In this document: piece after piece, positions 25,284 to 34,410 of the stretch
How positions within the stretch are numbered: the first letter of the stretch is position 1
Layout: the number at the start of each line of letters is the position of its first letter
Assembly (NCBI GenBank): GCA_946223355.1
Contig: CAMIPB010000010.1
Location: 11,029-75,028 of the forward strand
Direction: 5' to 3'
From: an uncultured Corynebacterium sp.
Lineage (GTDB): Bacteria; Actinomycetota; Actinomycetes; Mycobacteriales; Mycobacteriaceae
Length of the DNA stretch: 64,000 nt
Notes under the pieces: generated by a model
Databases searched by the model: none
Told to the model about the DNA's origin: nothing
Seen by the model: the letters and a program-made list of their open reading frames with translations, nothing else
Made by a program: the position numbers and the translations under genes

Positions 25284-26924
25284 ATGTCTACGTCCCACGC
25301 CTCTTTAGACACCGGCGCACTCAGTGATGATCCACTTATAGTTCGCACTGCAAACGGAATTGTCCAGGGCGTAGATGTCAATGAGTCTGGTGTGTACTCC
25401 TGGAGAGGGATACCGTTTGGGCAAGACACCAGCGGGAACAGTAGGTTTGCTTCGCCCAAACCAGCGCAGCCGTGGTCGGGGATCTTGGATTGCACCGAGT
25501 ACGGCAAGATAGCACCGCAGCCGACGTATTCCTGGACAGACCGCATCGCAGGCAGCGAAGATTGCCTGAACTTAGACGTAGTTCGTCCCGCTCATGAGAA
25601 ATACTTGCCCGTCGTGGTGTATTTGCATGGTGGTTCATTCATCATGGGCTCAAGCCACGAAGAAATGCTGCGAGGCTACAACCTGGCGCGAAAGACCGAC
25701 ATTGTTTATGTTTCAGTCAATTTCCGGCTAGGAGCTTTGGGCTACCTTGACTTGCGCAGCCTGGGTGGGGACTGCGCAGCTAACCCAGCCGTAGAAGATC
25801 AATTGCTGGCTCTAAAGTGGGTAAAAAGCAACATCAGCGCGTTTGGCGGTGACCCGGAAAATATAACTCTCATGGGAGAGTCTGCGGGCGGCGCCGCGGT
25901 GCTCACACTCATGTCAGTGCCTTCTGCACATGGTCTTTTCCACCGTGCAATCGCACAATCCCCTCCGATTGGGCTCATCCACTCTCGTACCCAATCAACG
26001 TTGTGGGCGCGCGAGCTAGTGTCTCGCTTAGGGCTACCGCGAATGACCAGTGTCGAGGAACTTCGTCAGCAAGACTTCGCGGATATTGTCCGCGCTGGGC
26101 AATCCATGACGTGGGCGGGAAGGGAATTCCTACATCTCAACACCACTTATGCGCCCACCACTGATGATGTGCTCCTGCCCGAACACCCATTGGAAGCTTT
26201 TGCTCAGGGTAGCCAGGCACCTGTTCCGCTTATCATCGGTACGAATTCTGATGAAGCAAGCTTTAGTAAATTCGTTTTTCAACGGCAAAAGGCACGTTCC
26301 AAAGCAGCATTGCGATTGCTTAACTCATTTGATCCGGAAGGCGCCCCAAAGGTCGTTGAAGCTTACGACGGTGCGGTTGCGCGCACCGATTTTGCGGAAT
26401 TGCTTGCCGACGCCCTCTTCTGGGCGCCCACCGTGGCTCTTGCGGAACGACATGCGGCGGTTCAGCCAACTTGGATGTATCGGTATGACTTCGCCCCAGC
26501 TGCGTTGCGCTGGATTGGCATCGGCGCCATGCACTCACTCGAGCTGAGCAATATTTTCGATGACCCGGACGCGTCTCGCTTGTCAATGCTCACCAAGATT
26601 GGTGATAACTCTGCGATGCAGAGGATTACCGAAGAGATGCAGTCACTGTGGGGCCAGTTTTTCCACGGCCAGGAACTAGATAGCTCTTGGCCACGATATG
26701 ACGTATCAAAGCCTAACGAGGATAACGAGTCTGGCAAGGAAAAGTTACGGGCAACCCGAGTCTTCGACTCCGAGCCTCACCTCGAGTTTGATCCCAAAAG
26801 TGAAAAGCGACGAGCATGGGATAAATGCCGGATGACCGAGTGGGGAAAGGGACGCCCTGAGCTGGTTGCAGCGCTGGAATTTTTAAGCAGAACTATTGAA
26901 CCTCGCGGTTTAGACAACGAGTAA
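25284..26924 (+). CDS. type-B carboxylesterase
   Basis: Alpha/beta-hydrolase of 546 residues, carboxylesterase/lipase type B. Motifs in order: YSWRGIPFGQ near the N terminus, EDCLNLDVVRP (type-B signature), YLHGGSFIMGSS (oxyanion hole), GESAGGAAVL with the nucleophile Ser, a Glu in NSDEASF, and a His in IGAMHSLELSN as the third member. No signal peptide, so it acts in the cytoplasm. Physiological substrate unknown. Leaderless start at 25284 (TACAGT 7 nt upstream). It is divergent from the EcsC-like gene, and the YbjN gene follows on the same strand. Confidence 0.9.
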   Translation: MSTSHASLDTGALSDDPLIVRTANGIVQGVDVNESGVYSWRGIPFGQDTSGNSRFASPKPAQPWSGILDCTEYGKIAPQPTYSWTDRIAGSEDCLNLDVVRPAHEKYLPVVVYLHGGSFIMGSSHEEMLRGYNLARKTDIVYVSVNFRLGALGYLDLRSLGGDCAANPAVEDQLLALKWVKSNISAFGGDPENITLMGESAGGAAVLTLMSVPSAHGLFHRAIAQSPPIGLIHSRTQSTLWARELVSRLGLPRMTSVEELRQQDFADIVRAGQSMTWAGREFLHLNTTYAPTTDDVLLPEHPLEAFAQGSQAPVPLIIGTNSDEASFSKFVFQRQKARSKAALRLLNSFDPEGAPKVVEAYDGAVARTDFAELLADALFWAPTVALAERHAAVQPTWMYRYDFAPAALRWIGIGAMHSLELSNIFDDPDASRLSMLTKIGDNSAMQRITEEMQSLWGQFFHGQELDSSWPRYDVSKPNEDNESGKEKLRATRVFDSEPHLEFDPKSEKRRAWDKCRMTEWGKGRPELVAALEFLSRTIEPRGLDNE

Positions 26925-26989
26925 CGCGCTGAGCAGGTAGGCTTGGCATCGCTTTCATATCCACACTCTTGCAGATAAGGCAGAAAAAC

Positions 26990-27865
26990 ATGAGCTTTTT
27001 CGAAGACATTGCCAACGCGTTGGACTCTGAGGGCATTGAATCACGTGTCAATGAAGACGTGATGTTTGTGCCGATTACCTCGGACCTAGAAATTCAGTTT
27101 GTTGAGATTGACCCGCTGTTGCCGGCCGCGAATGTTTATATCGCTGCAGCAGATGTCGATGAAGATGATGAAGCCTTTGAAGCTGTCCTTGTTTCTGTGG
27201 CATTCTCGGTGGATGACGCAGTTGAGGCAGTAGCTCGTCACATTGCCACGTACCAAGTAGTTACCGTGTTGCGGGACCTTCTAGAAGGCACTGACGAGCG
27301 CATTGCAGACCTGGAATTTACTCAAGATGAGTTCAATCCCAACCTGGTCATCGCTGACGTTGCTCAGGAATCTCAGTTGCGAGTTCTCGTGGAGGTTGTG
27401 GATAGTGTTCCTACCGCCATTGTTCGATTCCTCTCCTTTGACTTGGGAGACGAGTTTGACGACGACCGTGTGGTGGATGAAGACGATTTCTGGGTAACTG
27501 ATGACCCGGATGATTTGTCAGAAGAAAACAAGAAACGTCTGTTCGGAGATGATGACGAAGACTTCGAAGACGAGGTCGAGGCAATCGTCGAGGTTCCGGT
27601 AGAGACCCTTGAGCTGGGTACGTACACAGATTTTGATCGCCTCTTCGACATCCTTTCTCTGGTGGCAGACCAAGCTGACGATTGGGAGTCTCAACTCGTT
27701 GTTTTCGACGAGGGCGAGTTCGATGAGCCCGATGTGTATGACATCTTCGGTGCGGATGACTTCGACGAGGACGATATTGACGATGATGGGGTTGATTTCG
27801 ACGATGACGATGAGGATATCGACGAAGACGACAGCGAAGATGAAGACAAGAACCCTAACCCTTAA
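26990..27865 (+). CDS. YbjN-domain protein with very acidic C terminus
   Basis: Protein of 291 residues. The N-terminal about 120 residues look like a YbjN/secretion-chaperone-like fold (ALDSEGIESRVNEDVMFVPI), and a second similar block follows (TLELGTYTDFDRLFDILSLVADQADDWESQLVVFDEG). The protein is highly acidic, and the last about 45 residues are almost only Asp and Glu. I choose ATG 26990, with AAGG upstream, over an in-frame start 21 nt earlier. Function unknown; YbjN is linked to stress tolerance in E. coli. It is convergent with the gene at 27887. Confidence 0.75.
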   Translation: MSFFEDIANALDSEGIESRVNEDVMFVPITSDLEIQFVEIDPLLPAANVYIAAADVDEDDEAFEAVLVSVAFSVDDAVEAVARHIATYQVVTVLRDLLEGTDERIADLEFTQDEFNPNLVIADVAQESQLRVLVEVVDSVPTAIVRFLSFDLGDEFDDDRVVDEDDFWVTDDPDDLSEENKKRLFGDDDEDFEDEVEAIVEVPVETLELGTYTDFDRLFDILSLVADQADDWESQLVVFDEGEFDEPDVYDIFGADDFDEDDIDDDGVDFDDDDEDIDEDDSEDEDKNPNP

Positions 27866-27886
27866 CCAGAAGGGTCGAGCTCGCGG

Positions 27887-28381
27887 TTAAGCCGCTTCGG
27901 AGAACCCTTCGAAAAGGGAGATAGGTGAGTGGACGGGAAGGAAATTCTTGTCCACCATCCACACAAAGGTCGTTGCGGTCCCGGTCGAAATCTCGTGGAC
28001 GGTATCTTCCATGCCCGCAGGGATGAGTGCTCGTACCCAAGCTTCTGAGACCGCCGGTGGGAGCTGGTATCCCTCTGGGTTAGTGATGCGTACGGCAATG
28101 AGGTACGCCGGCTCCCGGGTTTCTCCGAAGCCCCTTATTCGTGCGCGAGCACGCGGTCCTACTCGATGGCGAGTGATGGACATATTGAGCGCCGTTGCGC
28201 CGGCTGTAGCTGGAAGGTATTTTTGCGGAGGTCTCCACGTTGGGGTAGGGCGTGCTAAGGAGCGCGGATGGTGGATGACAGTTTGGATAGCAGATACGGT
28301 ATCGGCGTGATTCTCCAGGATCTGCTGGGTGAGGTCGAAGGGGGTCAATGTTGAACGCTGAAATATCGTGTGTTTTTTCAT
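27887..28381 (-). CDS. conserved hypothetical protein
   Basis: Protein of about 164 residues that I do not recognise. It has no membrane helix or signal peptide, a basic, Arg-rich middle (HRVGPRARARIRGFGE), and TATTFVWMVDKNFLPVHSP near the end, which reads like a real folded domain. I choose ATG 28381 because TAGTAT lies exactly 7 nt upstream (28389-28394); the frame is open to another ATG at 28411. It converges on the YbjN gene with 21 bp between stops. Confidence 0.6.
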   Translation of the reverse strand: MKKHTIFQRSTLTPFDLTQQILENHADTVSAIQTVIHHPRSLARPTPTWRPPQKYLPATAGATALNMSITRHRVGPRARARIRGFGETREPAYLIAVRITNPEGYQLPPAVSEAWVRALIPAGMEDTVHEISTGTATTFVWMVDKNFLPVHSPISLFEGFSEAA

Positions 28382-28517
28382 GACTCGAATACTAAGGTTC
28401 GCCACAGACATTCTCGGTTCACTAACCCGTAATTTTTAGAACATATTTTCTATAAAAGGGTTCGATCCCGCAATAACTAGCGCTTTTGACGAAATGGTAA
28501 TAGGGTCTAGATTCACC

Positions 28518-29759
28518 ATGGCGGACGAAACTAAAAATGTTGAAACTCGGGGCACCCCACAAATTCCGTATGAGATCTGGATTTTGGTGGCAGCAGCATT
28601 TCTTATTGCTCTTGGCTACGGATTGATTGCTCCACTGCTGCCTCAATTTGTGGTCAGTTTTGACGTTTCAATGGCTGCTGCCGGTGCAGTCATTTCCATC
28701 TTTTCCGTCTCGCGTTTGTTGTTTGCCCCGATGTCGGGCGAGCTTATCAACCGGATTGGTTCTCGCCGCGTTTATCTCACGGGATTGATGACCGTGGCTG
28801 TGACCACTGGGCTAGTCGCCCTGGCTCAGGACTACTGGCATATTTTTGCATTGCGGGCTCTCGCAGGCGTCGGTTCAACTATGTTCACCGTATCTGCGAT
28901 GGGGCTCATCGTACGCATGTCACCACCGACGATTCGCGGCAAGTGTTCCGCGACCTATGCAACCGCATTCTTGCTAGGAAATGTCGTTGGTCCGGTACTT
29001 GGTGCCTCTCTCGCTTTCCTGGGATTTAGATGGCCTTTTGCCATTTACGGAATGGGTGTTGGGTTGGCTGCACTGTTCGTCTGGTGGCGTATGCCTAAAG
29101 ATGACATTGCCGCCGTGCAGGAAGATGCTAAGCACACAATGAGCCTGCATGAGGCATGGAAAGACAATGCCTACCGCGCGGTACTAACCTCTAGTTTTGT
29201 GCAGGGCTGGATTAATTTCGGTGTGAGGGTTTCTGTACTCCCACTGTTCGCGGCTTCGATTTTTGCCAACGGTGCTGCTGCATCTGGCTTTGCCCTAGCT
29301 GCCTTCGCTGCGGGCAATGCGTTGGTGCTGCAGTTTTCGGGCAATTTGGCGGACCGCTATGGCCGAAAACCTCTTATTATTAGCGGGCTGGTTGGTTCCG
29401 GCATCTTTATGGGCTTGCTTAGCTTCGCGGACACTATCCCTACATTGCTTATTGCCTCCGCTTTGGCCGGCGGCGCATCCGGGCTAATTAACCCCGCTCA
29501 GCAAGCTGTGGTCGCAGATATCATCGGCAACGATCGCTCTGGCGGCAAAGTCGTGTCCACCTTTCAGATGGCGCTGGACCTCGGGCAAATCATCGGTCCC
29601 ATCTTCATCGGCGCGCTTGCCGACGCCTACAGCTTCCACACCGCGTTCCTCATCTGTGGTGCAGTTTCCCTCATCGGCATTATCGCCTGGTCATTTGGCC
29701 GCGAGACATTGCCCACCGCGCGTCCGGTTTTGAAAACACTGCCACGGCTAAGGCGCTAG
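28518..29759 (+). CDS. MFS transporter (drug:H+ antiporter type)
   Basis: Major facilitator with about 12 helices, 413 residues. The first helix region is FLIALGYGLIAPLLPQF. The loop 2-3 motif A is GELINRIGSRR, and a second motif-A-like block, GNLADRYGRKP, lies in the loop between helices 8 and 9. RALAGVGSTMF is helix 4 and VVGPVLGASLAF is the motif C-like region of antiporters, so drug or metabolite export is likely. I use ATG 28518 (MADETKN); an in-frame ATG at 28494 is possible. A short hairpin (29759-29776) follows the stop. Confidence 0.85.
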   Translation: MADETKNVETRGTPQIPYEIWILVAAAFLIALGYGLIAPLLPQFVVSFDVSMAAAGAVISIFSVSRLLFAPMSGELINRIGSRRVYLTGLMTVAVTTGLVALAQDYWHIFALRALAGVGSTMFTVSAMGLIVRMSPPTIRGKCSATYATAFLLGNVVGPVLGASLAFLGFRWPFAIYGMGVGLAALFVWWRMPKDDIAAVQEDAKHTMSLHEAWKDNAYRAVLTSSFVQGWINFGVRVSVLPLFAASIFANGAAASGFALAAFAAGNALVLQFSGNLADRYGRKPLIISGLVGSGIFMGLLSFADTIPTLLIASALAGGASGLINPAQQAVVADIIGNDRSGGKVVSTFQMALDLGQIIGPIFIGALADAYSFHTAFLICGAVSLIGIIAWSFGRETLPTARPVLKTLPRLRR

Positions 29760-29776
29760 CGCATGTTTACGTGCGC
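29759..29776 (+). terminator. hairpin after the MFS gene
   Basis: GCGCATG pairs with CGTGCGC (one U-G pair) around a TTTA loop directly after the MFS stop codon. It is followed by ATCTTTCG, a weak T-rich tail. Confidence 0.5.
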
Positions 29777-29939
29777 ATCTTTCGTTCCTGTCCGGAATGG
29801 TTGAATTTTTCCGCCACCTCCCGTGTCTTGTTTACGAGACTCTTCAGTGCATTGTTTGCTATATTTCCAGTGTTTTGTGCCATAGCCTTAAAGGGTTAAT
29901 GACGTGGATTACATCCAGCGGAGTGAGTGAGGCGCAAAA

Positions 29940-31286
29940 ATGGAGAATTTGTCAAAGGCCAAGGTGGAGTACTCAACAGCTGAGAATGATATGCCGCGAG
30001 TCTCGGGCATATGGCGAATATTCCTTTATAGTGCAATCGGCGCCTTTGTGTTCTTTTGGCCGGTCACTTACAAGGGCAACAGCTCGATTCTCCTGGACCA
30101 TATTGTTACTTTCGTAAGAGAACAAGCGCCAGTCGGTGCGCAATGGTTTGTGCTAGGGCTTTGTGCGTTTGGCACGATACGGGCTTTCGTAAACGGAGAC
30201 CATAAGCTTGGCGGGATAAAGACCTTTTTTGCGTTTGCCAACGTGATTGGTTTTATAGTTTCAGCTTTAATGGTGCTAGGAAAGCTTCCTGGGGTTTTGG
30301 GAGAAAAGGATCTCGTTCCTTTTCTTTGGGAAAAGATTGCAATGTCAGTTGGGCTGATCATCCCAATCGGCTCGATATTTCTCGCACTTCTCATTGGTTA
30401 TGGACTTCTTGAGTTTGTAGGAGTGCTTATGCAGCCAATTATGCGTCCGCTTTGGAAGACTCCTGGCCGCTCGGCGATTGACGCTGTGGCATCATTCGTC
30501 GGCTCCTATTCGTTGGGAATCCTAATTACTGACCGTGTTTATCAGCGTGGAGGATATACCGCGCGTGAGGCTGCAATAATTTGCACAGGATTTTCCACTG
30601 TCTCGGCAGCGTTTATGGTCATCGTGGCTAAATCGCTGGATCTTATGGAAATTTGGGGACTATATTTTGCTGTCGCCTTGATAGTGACTTTCGTTGTAAC
30701 TGCGATAACAGTTCGAATTTACCCGTTGAGCAAGATACCAGACGAATGTTTTGAAGGTGTTGAACCGGATCCAGAAAAGCCCGTTCATGACAATCGCTTC
30801 AGAGCGGCTAAAAGGGAGGCCCTGTTGACACTTGCAGGAGCGCCAAGCCTGCAGGAAAACCTCTGGATTAACCTTCGAGATGGAGTACGATTAGCTTCTT
30901 CGGTCGTGCCGTCAATTATGTCCGTAGGTTTGGCAGGTCTGCTAATCGCGCGATTTACCCCAGTATTTGAGTGGGTTGGCTATTTGTTCTATCCGTTTGC
31001 GTGGGTGGTTAACCTTCCAGAGCCTGTACGTGCAGGCGAAGCAATGGCCATGGGGATTGCTGAGATGTTTCTTCCAGCGACGCAGATCGGCTCAGATGCA
31101 GACCTGGTTTTGCGTTTTGTCATCGGGGTAGTTGCAGTGTCCGCAATTATCTTTTTCTCGGGATTAGTTCCTTGTATCTTTGCAACCAAAATTCCGATTA
31201 AAATTAGTCACCTGGTGATGATTTGGTTCGAAAGGGTGGCGCTGACGGTATTAATAACCACCCCGATTGCGCACCTATTGCTGTGA
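29940..31286 (+). CDS. YjiH family membrane protein (nucleoside-recognition/Gate domain)
   Basis: Polytopic membrane protein of 448 residues that begins with a helix GIWRIFLYSAIGAFVFFWPVTY and has the Gate-domain-like segments IDAVASFVGSYSLGILITDRVYQRGGYTAREAAIICTGFSTVS (key part FVGSYSLGILITDRVY) and LPEPVRAGEAMAMGIAEMFLP, as in YjiH and related nucleoside-recognition proteins. Probably a transporter; substrate unknown. ATG 29940 has GAGG 9-12 nt upstream. Base composition is more AT-rich than in neighbours. It converges on the merR-like gene with 14 bp between. Confidence 0.8.
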   Translation: MENLSKAKVEYSTAENDMPRVSGIWRIFLYSAIGAFVFFWPVTYKGNSSILLDHIVTFVREQAPVGAQWFVLGLCAFGTIRAFVNGDHKLGGIKTFFAFANVIGFIVSALMVLGKLPGVLGEKDLVPFLWEKIAMSVGLIIPIGSIFLALLIGYGLLEFVGVLMQPIMRPLWKTPGRSAIDAVASFVGSYSLGILITDRVYQRGGYTAREAAIICTGFSTVSAAFMVIVAKSLDLMEIWGLYFAVALIVTFVVTAITVRIYPLSKIPDECFEGVEPDPEKPVHDNRFRAAKREALLTLAGAPSLQENLWINLRDGVRLASSVVPSIMSVGLAGLLIARFTPVFEWVGYLFYPFAWVVNLPEPVRAGEAMAMGIAEMFLPATQIGSDADLVLRFVIGVVAVSAIIFFSGLVPCIFATKIPIKISHLVMIWFERVALTVLITTPIAHLLL

Positions 31287-31300
31287 CTAGCATTGTTGAT

Positions 31301-31717
31301 TCACATGCGCGATAGATCGTCAAGGAATTCTTCGGCATACCCAAGTTTTGTGCGCAGTTTGTCGTAGCTAGTTTGTGCTTTGACCTTGATTTCTTCGATC
31401 ATGGCTTGAGCTGCGGCGGCTTCATCTCCGGTGGGGGTGGTGGAAGCCGCCAAGGTTTCACTGGCGGCGATAAATTGGCGCATGTCTTCAAGGGTGAAGC
31501 CGAGTGGTTTCATGCGGCGAATAAGGTGGAGGCGGGCAAAATCCGTATCTGAATAGAGACGATATCCGCTCGGTGTGCGCTCGGAGGGGGAAACGAGACC
31601 GACGCTGTCATAGTGGCGAAGCGTGGGGACGGAAATGCCGGTGGCTTTAGCTACTTCACCGATCTTTTTGCCAGGGGATTTGCTCACGGTCGGGCGCCTA
31701 TCGTGGTTAGTTTGCAT
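31301..31717 (-). CDS. MerR family regulator
   Basis: Regulator of 138 residues. The N-terminal winged helix is KIGEVAKATGISVPTLRHYDSVGLVSPSERTPSGYRLY, which contains the family core TLRHYDSVGLV; next comes LHLIRRMKPLGFTLEDMRQF and a C-terminal coiled coil (AMIEEIKVKAQTSYDKLRTKL). There are no cysteines for metal or redox sensing, so the ligand is probably organic. It is divergent from the sulP gene, and the intergenic region holds a near-perfect 25-bp palindrome of MerR operator type. Confidence 0.88.
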   Translation of the reverse strand: MQTNHDRRPTVSKSPGKKIGEVAKATGISVPTLRHYDSVGLVSPSERTPSGYRLYSDTDFARLHLIRRMKPLGFTLEDMRQFIAASETLAASTTPTGDEAAAAQAMIEEIKVKAQTSYDKLRTKLGYAEEFLDDLSRM

Positions 31718-31751
31718 TGGGTCTATTTAAAAAGTAACCTTAGCTCGTTCG

Positions 31752-31776
31752 AAACCCTAAAGTAACTTGAGGGTTT
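31752..31776. promoter_or_regulatory. MerR-type operator palindrome between merR-like gene and sulP
   Basis: A 25-bp palindrome centred on 31764: AAACCCT at 31752-31758, AGGGTTT at 31770-31776, inner arms AAGT/ACTT. Only the pair 31759/31769 does not match. The AAGTNACTT core is typical of MerR-family operators. It would serve the divergent regulator and the SulP transporter. Confidence 0.75.
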
Positions 31777-31811
31777 AGCGTTGTGCTTATTGACCACACA
31801 GGATTCCTATT

Positions 31812-33302
31812 ATGAGCGTTATTGAGTCATTTAAATTTGCGTTTTCCTCGCCGAGTAGGCTGCGGATTGAAATTCTCGCTGGACTAGCAGTAGCCCTAGC
31901 ACTAATTCCAGAGGCGATCGCCTTTTCCATTCTGGCGGGAGTGGACCCAGCCGTAGGCTTGTATGCTTCCGCGATTTTTGCGATGGTGATTGCGTTTACC
32001 GGTGGGCGTTCAGCGATGATTTCCGCCGCAACGGGCGCGATTGCGTTGGTGGTTGCACCGATTGCGAAGGAGTACGGACTGGATTACTTTGTGGCAACGG
32101 TGCTGCTCGGTGGAGTATTCCAGATACTGTTGGGAGTTGTTGGAATCGCAAAACTGCAGCGATTTATCTCCCGCTCTGTGATGTTGGGCTTTGTAAATGC
32201 CCTGGGTGTGCTTATCTTTATGGCGCAGTTGCCACACCTTACCGATGTGCCTTTCATGGTGTACCCGTTGGTGGCTCTTGGACTGCTGATCATGGTGTTC
32301 TTGCCACGACTAAGCAACGTCGTGCCAGCGCCTTTGGTCACCATTGTTATTGTCACCGCAGTTGCGGTAGCGGCAGGTTTGCAGGTTCCCACGGTCTCTG
32401 ACATGGGCGAACTGCCTGATTCCTTGCCAGCTTTCTTTGTTCCAGATGTCCCGTGGACGCTCGAAACTTTGAAGATTATCGCGCCTTATTCACTAGGCTT
32501 CGCTCTGGTCGGGCTAATGGAGTCCTTGATGACGGCAAAGCTGGTTGATGGATTGACGGATACTCACTCCGATAAAACACGCGAGTCAATCGGTCAGGGC
32601 TTGGGAAATGTCGTGCAAAGCTTCTTCGGTGGAATGGGCGGCTGCGCGATGATTGGTCAAACAATGATCAATGTAAAAGAATCCGGCGCACGCACACGCC
32701 TTTCCACGTTTGTTGCCGGTGCTGGCCTGCTAATCTTCCTAGTGTTTGCGGGAGACATCGTGGGAATCATCCCAATGGCTGCACTGGTTGCCATTATGGT
32801 GATGGTATCGGTGGGCACAATAAACTGGCATTCGGTGCATCCGCGCACGCTGAGGTTCATGCCACTCAGCGAGACCCTCACGATGGCAGTGACTATTGTG
32901 GCAACGCTATTGACCCACAATCTAGCCATTGGTGTTGTTCTGGGAGTTCTGACCGCGATGGTGATGTTTGCGCGCCGAGTGGCCCACCTAGTTTCCGTGG
33001 AAAAGGTTGCAGAGCTGGACACTAATGCTGATGGCGTAATTGATACCCGTACCTACAAAGTCAAAGGACAACTGTTCTGGGCATCGTCCAATGACCTGGT
33101 CTATAGCTTTGATTACACCGATGAGGCAGAAAACATCATTATCGATATGTCCGCCGCTGAAGTATGGGACGCCTCAACTGTAGCCACATTAGATTCCATC
33201 CAGCACAAATTCCAAGAGCGCGGAAAACACGTGGACATCATCGGGCTCGATGGGCCTAGCCAGCAGCGCCTCGCGGCGCTAAGCGGCAACCTAGGGGAGT
33301 AG
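31812..33302 (+). CDS. SulP family anion transporter with STAS domain
   Basis: Membrane transporter of 496 residues. It has the SulP start GLAVALALIPEAIAFSILAGVDPAVGLYAS (core ALIPEAIAFSILAGVDP), about 10-12 helices, the conserved block GLGNVVQSFFGGMGGCAMIGQTMIN, and a C-terminal STAS domain from about residue 400. It could carry sulfate, bicarbonate or dicarboxylate; sequence does not decide. ATG 31812 has AGGA upstream. The shared intergenic region with the MerR gene and the palindrome suggest MerR control. Confidence 0.88.
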   Translation: MSVIESFKFAFSSPSRLRIEILAGLAVALALIPEAIAFSILAGVDPAVGLYASAIFAMVIAFTGGRSAMISAATGAIALVVAPIAKEYGLDYFVATVLLGGVFQILLGVVGIAKLQRFISRSVMLGFVNALGVLIFMAQLPHLTDVPFMVYPLVALGLLIMVFLPRLSNVVPAPLVTIVIVTAVAVAAGLQVPTVSDMGELPDSLPAFFVPDVPWTLETLKIIAPYSLGFALVGLMESLMTAKLVDGLTDTHSDKTRESIGQGLGNVVQSFFGGMGGCAMIGQTMINVKESGARTRLSTFVAGAGLLIFLVFAGDIVGIIPMAALVAIMVMVSVGTINWHSVHPRTLRFMPLSETLTMAVTIVATLLTHNLAIGVVLGVLTAMVMFARRVAHLVSVEKVAELDTNADGVIDTRTYKVKGQLFWASSNDLVYSFDYTDEAENIIIDMSAAEVWDASTVATLDSIQHKFQERGKHVDIIGLDGPSQQRLAALSGNLGE

Positions 33303-33307
33303 CGACG

Positions 33308-34351
33308 TCACACCGCGGCAGCGTGGGCGTTCACGATGTCGTCGATAAGCCGGGCCGCGGTCTTCGCAGTGCGGGAATCAACGTCTAGGTCAGGATTGAG
33401 CTCGACGACGTCGACAAGCCTCAGCTTGCCTGTTTTAGCGATAGCAATGGCCGCGGCGCGAATTAATTCCAGCGAAACCCCAAGACCTGCTGGCGCTGAC
33501 ACTCCAGGTGCAACAGCAGCCGGAAGAACATCAAGGTCAATACTTAAATGAATCGCAGCATGATTGCTCGCAATCTGTTTGGCCAGCGCGCCCACTTCCT
33601 TGGCTGACATGGCGAGCATGTCTTCATCCAAAACCACTCGCACACCTAGCTGGCCAGCTACATCGAACAACGCTTTCGTGTTGTTCGGGCGAGAAATTCC
33701 AAGCACCGCGTAGGAGAAATCCTTCCCCACTTCATCAGCGATGTTTTTAAACGGAGTCCCGGAAGTGCGATTCTTTGCGTCACGAAGATCAAAGTGTGCA
33801 TCGAGGTTAATAATCCCCAGTGCCTTGCCGTCGTTGCCCAGGAAGGCGCCCCGGTGAGACCCATACGCGGTCTCGTGGCCACCGCCGAGGACTACAGTGA
33901 GAAAACCCTGACGGTATAAGTGCTCGACTCGCCGGGAAAGCTCCGCATGTGCTGACTCGAGGTCCTCACCCTGGGTGGTTACCGTGCCGGCGTCAAAACG
34001 CGGAAACTCATTGTGGACTGCAAGAGAGCCCAATGCGCTACGCAGCGCCGCGGGCCCATTAGCCGCGCCGGGACGACCGTGGTTGCGACGCACGCCTTCA
34101 TCAGAAGCAAAACCCAGGACGGCGGCCTTGTCCGCTACGGAAGGTACAGGCTGGTTGGCACCGGGTTGTTGGTCTGCAAACAGATCCTCAGTGCGAATGA
34201 CGGAGTGCCAACGTGCATGCTGCGCGCCGGGGCCGTCGTTACGCCCTTCCCACGCTGTCGCGGGAGTATAGAGCGCAGCGGTTTCAGAAAGGTGCTTGTT
34301 TTGAGAAGGTTGAGCTTGAGAAGGTTGATTGCTATCGGTTGAAGTTGGCAT
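33308..34351 (-). CDS. hutG: formimidoylglutamase
   Basis: Arginase/ureohydrolase family enzyme of 347 residues that hydrolyses N-formimidoyl-L-glutamate to glutamate and formamide, the last step of histidine utilisation. Manganese ligands are visible in GGGHETAYG (His), NLDAHFDLRD (Asp, His, Asp) and LSIDLDVLPA (Asp, Asp). FASDEGVRRNHGRPGAANGP near the N terminus is typical of HutG. I choose ATG 34351, with TATTGT 6 nt upstream, over the longer frame to 34399. It follows the permease gene on the same strand by 59 bp and lies next to hutH-hutU-hutI. Confidence 0.92.
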   Translation of the reverse strand: MPTSTDSNQPSQAQPSQNKHLSETAALYTPATAWEGRNDGPGAQHARWHSVIRTEDLFADQQPGANQPVPSVADKAAVLGFASDEGVRRNHGRPGAANGPAALRSALGSLAVHNEFPRFDAGTVTTQGEDLESAHAELSRRVEHLYRQGFLTVVLGGGHETAYGSHRGAFLGNDGKALGIINLDAHFDLRDAKNRTSGTPFKNIADEVGKDFSYAVLGISRPNNTKALFDVAGQLGVRVVLDEDMLAMSAKEVGALAKQIASNHAAIHLSIDLDVLPAAVAPGVSAPAGLGVSLELIRAAAIAIAKTGKLRLVDVVELNPDLDVDSRTAKTAARLIDDIVNAHAAAV

Positions 34352-34410
34352 GCCCCCACAATAGGCAAAAGGCCATCGCGAATGTGCGATGGCCTTCAAA
34401 GTTGTGGAAC

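Noticed and set aside
28456..28475. GGGTTCGATCCC, looking like a tRNA T-arm upstream of the MFS gene
   Set aside because: The T-stem has only 3 pairs, and no anticodon arm, D-arm or acceptor partner can be found around it.
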